The translations under genes and the position numbers were made by a program. 64,000 nt of DNA from DASSBG01 sp035699085 (GTDB lineage: Bacteria > Pseudomonadota > Gammaproteobacteria > Xanthomonadales > Rhodanobacteraceae). The notes below the pieces were generated by a model, which did no database searches, was not told the origin of the DNA, and saw nothing but the letters and a program-made list of their open reading frames with translations. The stretch lies in the NCBI GenBank assembly GCA_035699085.1, contig DASSBG010000047.1:1-64000 (forward strand). Reading direction: 5' to 3'. Below, piece after piece: positions 52,355 through 60,090 of the stretch. Within the stretch, counting starts at the first letter, position 1, and each line of letters begins with the position of its first letter.

Positions 52355-53866
52355 CTACGGTCCCAGGAAGCGGGCGCCGACTTCCAGCGAGCGCAGCGGC
52401 AGGGCACGTAGCGACGCCTGCAGCAGCAGCGCCGCGATGGCGTGGGCGACGGCGATCGGCAGCAGCGCGGGCCGGCGCAGGAAGCACCACGCCCACCAGA
52501 GTTCGGCGACGAAGGTCAGCTGCATAAGCCAGCCATTGGGCGTGTGCAGCAGCGCGAAAGCAAGCGCGGCGCCGAGTACCGCCCATGCACGGTGGCCGGC
52601 CAACCACTCCAGCCGCCGCGCCACCACCGCCAGCACGACAAGCTGCTGCAACAACGCCCACAGCAGGTAGACCAGCCACTGGCGGGGGGCGGGCAGTACC
52701 GGCAGCGCGCGGCACGCCAGCAGCATCAGCAGCGCGGCAACCACCGCCAGCAGCGGCCACAGCCAATCGCGCCAATCGCTGCCGAACCAGCGCCAATGCG
52801 AGGGCCGCCAGCGCAGTTCCAGCAGGCAAGCGAAGGCCAGTGCCAAGCCCACCGCCGCCCACCAGGCATTGTGTGCGGGCAGTGTGCCGCGCAGCCCGAT
52901 TGTCCAGGCCAGCGGCGGCACAAGGCAGGCGGCGACCTCCAGCGCAGCGCGCCAGCGGCGCGAAGTCGGCGGCCTCAACCACAACCTCAGCAGCAGTGCC
53001 GCGTAGATCGCAACGCCAACCGCAATGACCGGCGGTGGCAGGTGCGCGGGCCGCGCGGTGGCAGCGCGCCAGCCGGGGTCGGCGGCGACGATGGCGGCGG
53101 GTACTGCATCGTGCAGCCGGTCACGCAGGGCCAGCAGCGTTTCGGCGCTGCGCCACGGCGGCAGCAGGAACACCGGCACCGTCCGCCGGGGCAGTGCCGC
53201 ATCGTGGGCCCTGGCTCGTGCGGCGACGTCAGCCCCGGCAACGACGATGGGATCGGGCGGCTCGGCAACGCGCATCCTGGCACCAGCGCGCGGGCGCGCG
53301 GCAACCTTGCGCAGCGTCAGCGTCGTGCCGCCCGCATGTTCCAGCCGCAGGCGCAGCAGGGCCGCGCGATCCGGCGCGGCAATGGGTGCACCCCGGTTGT
53401 CACGCCACGACAGCGAGCGGAGGTCGAGCCGCCGAGGTGTCGAGGAGGATGACGCCGGCATCTCGATGGCCTGGCCCAGCAGCAGCGGCCCGTCAAGTTG
53501 CTCGCGTACGACAGGCTTCAGGGTGAAGGGAACCGGCGACTCCAGCCGCAGCTGCAGTTGCGGAAAGCGCCGAAGGTCCAGCGGTCGGGCCAGTGGCAGG
53601 CCGATCGCGTAGCTGGTGCCATTGCGCGAGCGCAGCCGCAGCGAGTCCTCGCCGGCGAGTACGACCGCAGCGCCGAAGGCGTGGCCGGCGATCAAGTCGT
53701 CTGCCGTTCGCGGCGCCCACTGCCAGGGCGTCTGGTCGTGCGCGTACAGCCACGCTTGCTGGCCAGCGTGCCGGTCGATGGCGTGGCGCGTCAGCCCTGC
53801 CGCCAGCGCCAGCAGGCAGGCCGCAGCCAGCAGCGCCGCAACTGCCGCCAGCCCCCAGGTGCGCAC
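52355..53866 (-). CDS. CPBP (CAAX-like) family membrane protein with periplasmic domain
   Basis: About 503 aa. A hydrophobic anchor at the N-terminus (WGLAAVAALLAAACLLALAAG) is followed by a soluble domain of about 280 residues with Arg-rich beta segments, then about seven membrane helices. The C-terminal region has FALLHTPNGW (FxxxH) and VAHAIAALL as in CPBP intramembrane proteases, but the EExxxR motif reads LLQQLVVLAVVARR, so the two glutamates are Gln. It may be an inactive relative. GTG 53866 is the likely start, 24 bases after phhB. Confidence 0.6.
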   Translation of the reverse strand: MRTWGLAAVAALLAAACLLALAAGLTRHAIDRHAGQQAWLYAHDQTPWQWAPRTADDLIAGHAFGAAVVLAGEDSLRLRSRNGTSYAIGLPLARPLDLRRFPQLQLRLESPVPFTLKPVVREQLDGPLLLGQAIEMPASSSSTPRRLDLRSLSWRDNRGAPIAAPDRAALLRLRLEHAGGTTLTLRKVAARPRAGARMRVAEPPDPIVVAGADVAARARAHDAALPRRTVPVFLLPPWRSAETLLALRDRLHDAVPAAIVAADPGWRAATARPAHLPPPVIAVGVAIYAALLLRLWLRPPTSRRWRAALEVAACLVPPLAWTIGLRGTLPAHNAWWAAVGLALAFACLLELRWRPSHWRWFGSDWRDWLWPLLAVVAALLMLLACRALPVLPAPRQWLVYLLWALLQQLVVLAVVARRLEWLAGHRAWAVLGAALAFALLHTPNGWLMQLTFVAELWWAWCFLRRPALLPIAVAHAIAALLLQASLRALPLRSLEVGARFLGP

Positions 53867-53889
53867 GCGGGCGGGGTTCCGGCTCGAGC

Positions 53890-54234
53890 TCAGCCGCCGT
53901 GGAGGGCGTCGGTGCGCGCGGCGCAGATGAAGTCGTTCATCGACAATCCGCCGACGCTGTGCGTCGACCAGGTCACGCGGCAATGGCCGTAGCCGACCTC
54001 AAGGTCGGGATGATGGTCCTGCTGGTTGGCCATCCAGCCGACCGCGTTGACGAAGCCGAGCGTGTGGTAGAAGTCGTCGAAGCGGAAATCGCGGCTGATC
54101 CGCTTGCCGTCGTCGGCGCGGGTCCAGCCCTTCACCTGGGCGAGCAGTTCGCCGACGCGCGCATCAGCGAGCGCGTCGCCTTCGCCCTTGCGTGGCTGGC
54201 ACGACTGGCTGGACAGGGATGGTTCGCTGCTCAT
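53890..54234 (-). CDS. phhB: Pterin-4a-carbinolamine dehydratase
   Basis: 114 aa. The active-site pattern DHHPDLEVGYGHCRVTW followed by THSVGGLSMNDF matches PCD/DCoH proteins. It recycles the pterin cofactor after aromatic amino-acid hydroxylation. AGGAG lies about 7 bases before the ATG at 54234. No phhA is present in the window. It is divergent from a lipoprotein gene. Confidence 0.93.
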   Translation of the reverse strand: MSSEPSLSSQSCQPRKGEGDALADARVGELLAQVKGWTRADDGKRISRDFRFDDFYHTLGFVNAVGWMANQQDHHPDLEVGYGHCRVTWSTHSVGGLSMNDFICAARTDALHGG

Positions 54235-54295
54235 GACGGTTCTCCTGCGTTTGGGCGGGGCCGCCGGGCGCCGGCGGCGCGGTATGCTTGAGGCC

Positions 54296-55246
54296 ATGAA
54301 GCATACCTTGATTGTCCTTGCTGCTCTCCTGCTGGGCGGCTGCGCCCTGATGCCGCAGCAGCCCGCGTCCGTGACAAGAGCGGGCGGCGCGGTGGCGGGC
54401 GCGACCGATCTGTGGCGGCGGCTGCCGGGCGACTACGACAACAATGCGCAGGTCTGGCAGGCGCGGCAGGCCGGTGCGGCGCTGGTACCGCAGCACGTGC
54501 GCCATCACATCGAGGCGCTGGCGGAGCCGGCCGACAGCTGGCGCTGGGACGTGACCATGGACCGTGACGATGGCGCCGCGCTGCACGCGACCTGGCGCTA
54601 CGCACTGCGCGTACTGGACGATGGCCGCCGCATGCTGACGCCGCAGCGAAAACTGCCAGCCGCGGACGATGGCGAGGCGCAATGGGCGCCGCTGGCGCCG
54701 TGCGCGCTGGTCGGCGGAGTCAAGGATGGCGTCCTCGTGCTGAGCGCCGACACCGCCGCCTGCAGCGCCATGCTGCCCGGGCTGGGTGCGGCGGCGGCGA
54801 TGCTGCCCACGCGCGTCCGCTTTGACGGTCGCACCCTCGACGTCACCACCTTCGCCGACCACGCGCGTGGCGCCGAGGCAAGCGAGCGGGCGCAGCGGGT
54901 ACGTTGGTTCGACGGCTGGGCGGCGATCAATGGCGGCGGCCCGCAGGCACGCGCCGACAGCACCGACTGGCACGTCCACCACGACCTGCATGTCGGCGAC
55001 CAGGGTGGCGCCGTTTCCATCCTCTGGCGCGACGGCAAGCCGAGCGGGTATTCGCTGCGCCTGGAGCAGCTTGACTACCGCGCGCGTGGCATCGAGGTCC
55101 TGAAGCTGTCGGTGGTGCGCGACAGCGACGGAACGACCGTTGCCTACGCGTGGGCGAACCCGGAGGCGACGCGGATCGGCTTGAATCTCGGCTGGTTGCA
55201 GGCCGGTCTCGGTCTGGCCGGGACGGACTCGGCGTCGAAACATTGA
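54296..55246 (+). CDS. Lipoprotein, possible CpeT/CpcT-like fold
   Basis: 316 aa. The N-terminus MKHTLIVLAALLLGGC is a lipoprotein signal. The region DLWRRLPGDYDNNAQVWQARQ ... VPQHVRHHIEAL resembles the start of CpeT/CpcT-type beta-barrel proteins, which are found far outside cyanobacteria. The rest (DVTMDRDDGAALHATWRYAL, SILWRDGKPSGYSLRLEQLDY) is beta-rich. Function unknown; bilin binding should not be assumed. The next gene starts at a TTG overlapping its stop, so they are probably coupled. Confidence 0.6.
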   Translation: MKHTLIVLAALLLGGCALMPQQPASVTRAGGAVAGATDLWRRLPGDYDNNAQVWQARQAGAALVPQHVRHHIEALAEPADSWRWDVTMDRDDGAALHATWRYALRVLDDGRRMLTPQRKLPAADDGEAQWAPLAPCALVGGVKDGVLVLSADTAACSAMLPGLGAAAAMLPTRVRFDGRTLDVTTFADHARGAEASERAQRVRWFDGWAAINGGGPQARADSTDWHVHHDLHVGDQGGAVSILWRDGKPSGYSLRLEQLDYRARGIEVLKLSVVRDSDGTTVAYAWANPEATRIGLNLGWLQAGLGLAGTDSASKH

Positions 55247-56526
55247 GCCGCGCCCCGACCTGGTACGCGGCCAGCGCCGGCGAGGGGCCACGCTTTGCGC
55301 CCCTGCAGGGCCGCAATGAGGTTGACATCGCCCTCGTCGGCGGCGGCTTCGCCGGCCTCGACACCGCGCTGTCGCTGGCCGAACGTGGCGTGCGCGGCGT
55401 CGCCGTGCTGGAAGCCGAGGATGTCGGCTTTGGCGCCTCCGGGCGCAACGGTGGGTTCGTCTTCGCCGGTTACTCGCTGGGCGAGCAGGCGCTGCTGGAT
55501 CGTCTGGGGGAGGACCACGCGCAGCGCCTGTTCGCGCGCACCACCGCGGCGGTCGACCTGGTGCGCCAGCGCATCACGCGCCATGGCATTGACTGCGACC
55601 CGGTCGACCGCGGTGTGATCTGGGCCAACTGGTTCGACGACCCGCGGGTGCTGCGCGATCGGCAGCGACTGCTGGCCGACCACTACGGAGTCGAGTGGGA
55701 GTGGCTGCCGCGGGAACGCTTGCGGGAGATGCTGCGCACGCCGCGTTACAGCGACGGCCTGTTCGAGCGCAATGCACTGCACATCCACCCGCTGAAGTAC
55801 GTTTTCGGGCTGGCGCGGGCGGCCAGCGCGCTAGGCGTCGCCATCCACGAGAACAGCCGCGTTCGCCGCTTGCAGCGCGACGGCGAGGGCTGGCTGCTGC
55901 GCTGTGCCGGCGGCGAGCTGCACGCGCGCCGCGTGGTACTGGCCTGCGGTGGCTACTTGGCCGGCCTGCAGCGGCGGGTCGACCGCGCGGTGCTGCCGAT
56001 CGCCACCTGCGTCATGGTCACCGAACCACTGGGCGCGCGGCTGGACGAGGCCATCGCCACGCCGGCGGCGGTCTACGACACGCGGTTCGCCTTCGACTAC
56101 TACCGCAAGCTGGCGGACACGCGGCTGCTCTGGGGCGGACGCATTTCCGTGCGCAACCCGTCGGTGCCGGCGATCAAGCGGCAGCTGCGTCGCGACCTTG
56201 CGCGCGTCTATCCCCAGCTTGCGGACGCGCGCATCGACCATGCATGGTCGGGGCTGATGAGCTACGCGCGCCACGAGATGCCGCAGTTGGGCACCGACGG
56301 GCAGGGCCTGTGGTGGGCACAGGCCTTCGGCGGCCACGGCCTCGCGCCGACCACGGCCGCCGGCGAGCTGCTGGCCGCGGCGCTCGCCAATGACGACCCG
56401 GCCTGGCGCGAATTCGCAGATTTCGGCTTGGCTCCGACCTTCCGCCCGCTCGGCTACCTCGGCGCGCAGGCCCGCTATGGCTGGCTGCAGATGAAGGATC
56501 GGCTCAAGGAGGCACTGGAGCGATGA
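55243..56526 (+). CDS. FAD-dependent oxidoreductase, DAO/PuuB-like
   Basis: 427 aa. The Rossmann FAD motif VDIALVGGGFAGLDTALSLAERG and the following VLEAEDVGFGASGRNGG are typical of D-amino acid oxidase-type enzymes, and YAASAGEGPRFAPLQG at the N-terminus recalls gamma-glutamylputrescine oxidases. The C-terminal WWAQAFGGHGLAPTTAAGELLAAAL closes the FAD site. Substrate is likely an amine or amino acid. TTG 55243 overlaps the upstream stop; the end overlaps csaA by 4 bases (ATGA). Confidence 0.85.
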   Translation: MSRAPTWYAASAGEGPRFAPLQGRNEVDIALVGGGFAGLDTALSLAERGVRGVAVLEAEDVGFGASGRNGGFVFAGYSLGEQALLDRLGEDHAQRLFARTTAAVDLVRQRITRHGIDCDPVDRGVIWANWFDDPRVLRDRQRLLADHYGVEWEWLPRERLREMLRTPRYSDGLFERNALHIHPLKYVFGLARAASALGVAIHENSRVRRLQRDGEGWLLRCAGGELHARRVVLACGGYLAGLQRRVDRAVLPIATCVMVTEPLGARLDEAIATPAAVYDTRFAFDYYRKLADTRLLWGGRISVRNPSVPAIKRQLRRDLARVYPQLADARIDHAWSGLMSYARHEMPQLGTDGQGLWWAQAFGGHGLAPTTAAGELLAAALANDDPAWREFADFGLAPTFRPLGYLGAQARYGWLQMKDRLKEALER

Positions 56527-56861
56527 GCGCAACGGAGATCAGCTGGGCGGACTTCGACAAGGTGCTCACCGTCGCCGGCACGGTGACACGGGTCGAGGCC
56601 TTTCCCGAGGCGCGCAAGCCGGCGTGGAAAGTCTGGGCCGACTTCGGTCCCTACGGCGAAAAGAAGACCAGCGCGCGGATCGCCGACCTCTACGGCGCCG
56701 ACGAGTTGCTGGGTCGGCAGGTGATTGGCGTGATCAACTTTCCGGAAAAGCAGATCGGGCCGGTCCGTTCCCAGTTCCTGCTGATCGGCTTCCCGACCGA
56801 CGACGGCGTGGTGATTGCGACACCGGAACGCCCTGTACCCAACGGCACCCGGCTGGCCTGA
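56523..56861 (+). CDS. CsaA-like tRNA-binding domain protein
   Basis: 112 aa. The whole protein is one OB-fold tRNA-binding domain: DFDKVLTVAGTVTRVEAFPEARKPAWKV, KKTSARIADLYGADELLGRQVIGVINFPEKQIGPVRSQFLLIG. This matches CsaA/YgjH-type proteins, reported as tRNA-binding and export-chaperone related. It overlaps the oxidase gene, an uncommon pairing that suggests coupled expression only. Confidence 0.9.
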   Translation: MSATEISWADFDKVLTVAGTVTRVEAFPEARKPAWKVWADFGPYGEKKTSARIADLYGADELLGRQVIGVINFPEKQIGPVRSQFLLIGFPTDDGVVIATPERPVPNGTRLA

Positions 56862-56893
56862 GGGAACACCGCCCGGCGCACGCCCCCGCCGCG

Positions 56894-57856
56894 TCAGGCG
56901 CCGATGCCTGCGCGCCGTCGCCAGGCCGCCGGCGGCAGGCCGAAGCTGCGCTTGAAGGCGCGCTGGAACGCGGCGCTGGAGGCATAGCCGACTTCGTCCG
57001 CAATGCCGGCAACCGTGCTGCTTCCGGCACTCAGTCGCTGAGCGGCGCGTTGCATGCGCAGCTGCGTCAGGTAACGCATCGGCGGCTCGCCGATCAATTC
57101 GCAAAAGCGACTGGCCAGGCTGGAGCGCGACGCGAGCGCCACCTTGGCCAGTGACTCCACCGACCAGGAGCGGCACGGCTCTGCATGCAAGGCCTGCAGC
57201 GCGCGCCCGACCAGCGGGTCGCTCAAGCCGGCCAGCCAGCCAGTGGCTTCGGCGGGAAGGGCGCGCGCGTAGCGGCGCAGCGATTCCGTGAACAGCAACT
57301 CCGCCAGCCGCACCCTCAGGTTGGCGGCGCCCGGCTGGTCGTCGAGCGCGTTGCGCACCTCGTAGTGCACGAGCGCCTGGAGCTGGGACCCAAGCTTCAC
57401 CGTGAAGGCAATCGGCAGGCTGTTGAACAGCGGCTGGAAGGCTCGCCGGTCACAGCCGAGGAAGCCGCACAGCAGCGATACCCGGTTGTCGCCGGCGGGT
57501 CCGAAGCGAACGTGTCGCAGTTCCGGCAGCCGCGCGCCACCAAGCACCGAATCGAATGGTGCTATGCGGCGGCCCGGTTGATCGCAGAGGTCGTGCGCCG
57601 TGCCCAGCGGCAGGATCACGGCCTGGCCCGCGCGGGCCTTGAACCAGTCGCACGCCGCATGGCGGATCCAGCAGCTGCCTTCGAGCAGCACGTGGAATGC
57701 GATCAGGTGGTGGCTGTGGTCCGGCAGCAGCGGCGCCAGACGCTCCGGGGTCGGGTGCGAGGCAAAGCCCCATGGACCGCGGACATCGACGTGGAACACC
57801 ATCGCCCCGGTGAGGCGGATCATGGCAAGCACGTCGGACAGGAGGTCGACGGCCAT
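56894..57856 (-). CDS. AraC-family regulator with cupin sensor domain
   Basis: 320 aa. The N-terminal half is a cupin-type sensing domain (GAMVFHVDVRGPWGFASHP, LLEGSCWIRHAACDWFKARAGQAVILPLG). The C-terminal half has two HTH motifs of the AraC type (SVESLAKVALASRSSLASRF, STVAGIADEVGYASSAAFQRAFKRSFGLPP). GAGGGA lies about 9 bases before the ATG. It is divergent from the MddA-like gene with 104 bases between, a typical regulator-target arrangement. Confidence 0.92.
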   Translation of the reverse strand: MAVDLLSDVLAMIRLTGAMVFHVDVRGPWGFASHPTPERLAPLLPDHSHHLIAFHVLLEGSCWIRHAACDWFKARAGQAVILPLGTAHDLCDQPGRRIAPFDSVLGGARLPELRHVRFGPAGDNRVSLLCGFLGCDRRAFQPLFNSLPIAFTVKLGSQLQALVHYEVRNALDDQPGAANLRVRLAELLFTESLRRYARALPAEATGWLAGLSDPLVGRALQALHAEPCRSWSVESLAKVALASRSSLASRFCELIGEPPMRYLTQLRMQRAAQRLSAGSSTVAGIADEVGYASSAAFQRAFKRSFGLPPAAWRRRAGIGA

Positions 57857-57960
57857 TGCTCGCGTCCCTCGGCGCTTCGAGCAGAGATGCTGGAGTATAG
57901 GGCATTGTCCGTCCTGCGCTCCTTGCCGACACTGGCCGCATCCCCTGGGAGGCGACCAAG

Positions 57961-58755
57961 ATGCGCTCGACCCTGACCCTGCTCTACGGCGTGGTTTGCT
58001 ACATCCTCTTCCTGGTGGCGTTCCTCTACGCCATCGCCTTCGTCGCCGACCTGCCGGTGCCGCGCACTGTCGACGGGCCCGTCGTCGGTGGCCGCTGGGC
58101 CCTGTGGATCGACTTGGCATTGCTGGCGCTGTTCGCTGTCCAGCACAGCGGCATGGCACGTCCCGGCTTCAAGCGCTGGTTGACCGGCTGGATGTCGCCG
58201 GCGCTGGAGCGCAGCACCTACGTGCTGCTGACCAGCCTGGCGTTGTTCCTGCTGTATTGGCAATGGCGGCCGTTGACCGGCTTGGTCTGGGACGTGGGCG
58301 ACGGCTGGGCGCGCTGGCTGCTGTATCTGCTGGCGGCGGTTGGCTGGCTGCTGGTGCTCACCGGCACGTTCGTCATCAACCACTTCGACCTCTTTGGCCT
58401 GCGCCAGGTCTGGCTGCGCGCGCGCGGGCGGCCGTACACGGAACTGCAATTCAAACAGCAGTTCTATTACCGGCTGATCCGCCATCCGCTGATGCTGGGC
58501 TTCATCGTCGCCTTCTGGGCCGCGCCGCGGATGACCGTTGGCCACCTGCTGTTCGCGGCCGTGACCACCGCTTACATCGTGCTGGCGGTCAAGCTGCTGG
58601 AGGAACGCGACCTGGTGGCGATGCACGGCGAGGCGTACCGCCGTTACCAGCGCGAGGTGCCGATGCTGTGCCCCTGGCCACGCCCGCGCGCGCGGGCCGG
58701 CACGCCGGCGGCGCCGAGCACCGGCGCGGGCCCCTCCGCCGGATCAGCTGTGTAA
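57961..58755 (+). CDS. mddA: MddA-like methanethiol S-methyltransferase (NnrU/ICMT-related)
   Basis: 264 aa with five to six membrane segments. Motifs include HSGMARPGFKRWLTGWMSPALERSTYVLL, FVINHFDLFGLRQVW, and the C-terminal SAM-binding segment YYRLIRHPLMLGFIVAFWAAP ... KLLEERDLVAMHGEAYRRYQREVPML. This pattern fits MddA, which methylates methanethiol to dimethyl sulfide, more closely than generic ICMT proteins. GGGAGG is 7 bases before the ATG. The tail is a Pro/Ala/Gly-rich extension. Substrate is inferred from similarity. Confidence 0.8.
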   Translation: MRSTLTLLYGVVCYILFLVAFLYAIAFVADLPVPRTVDGPVVGGRWALWIDLALLALFAVQHSGMARPGFKRWLTGWMSPALERSTYVLLTSLALFLLYWQWRPLTGLVWDVGDGWARWLLYLLAAVGWLLVLTGTFVINHFDLFGLRQVWLRARGRPYTELQFKQQFYYRLIRHPLMLGFIVAFWAAPRMTVGHLLFAAVTTAYIVLAVKLLEERDLVAMHGEAYRRYQREVPMLCPWPRPRARAGTPAAPSTGAGPSAGSAV

Positions 58756-58782
58756 AAAATACGGTACGCCCGCCGGGGCATC

Positions 58783-59196
58783 TCAAGCTGTCTTGGCGCA
58801 GTTGATCATCCAGGGCACGCCAAAGCGGTCCACCAGCATGCCGAAGGCGTCCGAGAAAAACGTCTGGTCCAGCGGCATGCGGACTTCGCCGCCTTCCGCA
58901 AGTGCCGTGAATACCCGTTCCGCCTCGCCGCGGCTGTCCACAGCGAGCGCGACATTGAAGCCGTTCGGCGGCTGGAAAGGTGCGCTGCCCATCCAGTCGC
59001 TGGCCATCAGCAGGCTGCCGCCCAAGTCAATCGCAGCGTGCACGATCCGATCGTCCGGGGCCTGGTGCCGGGCCGGGTCGGCGGGCAGGTCGCCAGCCCC
59101 GAGCATCGCCTTGATGTCAGCGCCGAGGCAATTGGCATGGAAGTCGAAGGCTTCGCGACAGTTGCCGTCAAATAACAGGCAGGGATTGACGTTCAT
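58783..59196 (-). CDS. VOC-family PhnB-like protein
   Basis: 137 aa. One glyoxalase/VOC domain with NPCLLFDGNCREAFDFHANCLG, HAAIDLGGSLLMASDW and FFSDAFGMLVDRFGVPWMI, the last typical of PhnB/3-demethylubiquinone methyltransferase-like members. Activity is usually unknown for this group. ATG 59196 is used; the ribosome site is poor. It is convergent with the mddA-like gene. Confidence 0.88.
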   Translation of the reverse strand: MNVNPCLLFDGNCREAFDFHANCLGADIKAMLGAGDLPADPARHQAPDDRIVHAAIDLGGSLLMASDWMGSAPFQPPNGFNVALAVDSRGEAERVFTALAEGGEVRMPLDQTFFSDAFGMLVDRFGVPWMINCAKTA

Positions 59197-59427
59197 GCGT
59201 GCTACTGCGGAAAGCTGGCGTGGCCGCAGCGACTGGCGCCGCCCATCCTGGCGCTCGCGCCGCTTGATCGGGCCGGGGTGATCGCGCAGCAGGGTGCGGC
59301 AGGTTGAACCGGCGCCCGGCGGGGCAGGCGCCGACAGCCGGTACCAGTCGGCCCACGCCGCCGCGGCTCGCCCGCTGGCGCGGCGCAACCGGTGTACGCT
59401 AGGCGTGGGGCACTGGGAGGGCCGTCC

Positions 59428-60084
59428 ATGCGGTACGCGACAGCTTGGCTGGTTTTTGCACTGGGGGTGGTCGCCGGCACGGCATCAGCCGGCAGCCTGA
59501 GCGTCACGGTCGTTGACGGGCGCGGCCGTCCGGTGGCCGACAGCGTGATCACCCTGACGCCGGATCGGCCGGCCGCGGCACCGGCTGTGCCTGCACCGCC
59601 GAAGACCTTTTACATCGACCAGAAGAACGAGACCTTCATCCCGTACGTGCAGGTCTTCCGCCCCGGCGACAGCGTGGTCTTCCGCAACAGCGACACCACC
59701 CGGCATCACGTCTACTCTTTTTCGGCCATCAAGCAATTCGAATTCGTGCTGCGGCGGGGCGAGAGTTCCCCGCCGATGGTCCTGGACAAGACCGGTATCG
59801 CTGCGGTCGGCTGCAACATCCACGACCACATGATCACCTACCTCTACGTCACCGCGGCACCCTTCGTCGCAATGACCGGTGCCAGCGGCACCGCAACCCT
59901 GGATGGGCTGGCCGCCGGCAACTACACCGTACGCGTGTGGCACCCACAACTGTATCCGGCCAGGCCGCCGGTGACGGCGCGGGTCGCCGTTGGCCCGGCG
60001 GCCGGGCCGCGGCCGATGCGCTTCAGGCTGGACCTGCTGCCCGACCCGCGCATGCGGATGGACCACGAGCACATGGACTATTGA
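59428..60084 (+). CDS. Secreted cupredoxin (blue-copper-like) protein
   Basis: 218 aa. A signal peptide (TAWLVFALGVVAGTASA) is followed by a cupredoxin fold: FIPYVQVFRPGDSVVFRNSDTTRHHVYSF and GIAAVGCNIHDHMITYLYV. Candidate copper ligands are His93 or His94, Cys129, His132 or His134 and Met135. The C-terminal part is a carboxypeptidase-regulatory-like beta domain (GTATLDGLAAGNYTVRVWHP) and ends in a Met/His-rich segment. Such proteins are often labelled methylamine utilization protein. GGGAGG lies upstream of the ATG. The EAL gene starts 6 bases after its stop. Confidence 0.85.
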   Translation: MRYATAWLVFALGVVAGTASAGSLSVTVVDGRGRPVADSVITLTPDRPAAAPAVPAPPKTFYIDQKNETFIPYVQVFRPGDSVVFRNSDTTRHHVYSFSAIKQFEFVLRRGESSPPMVLDKTGIAAVGCNIHDHMITYLYVTAAPFVAMTGASGTATLDGLAAGNYTVRVWHPQLYPARPPVTARVAVGPAAGPRPMRFRLDLLPDPRMRMDHEHMDY

Positions 60085-60090
60085 CCCGCC

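Noticed and set aside
54296..55246. Bilin lyase function for the lipoprotein
   Set aside because: Similarity to CpeT/CpcT is limited to a short N-terminal pattern, and no phycobilin genes are expected in this group.
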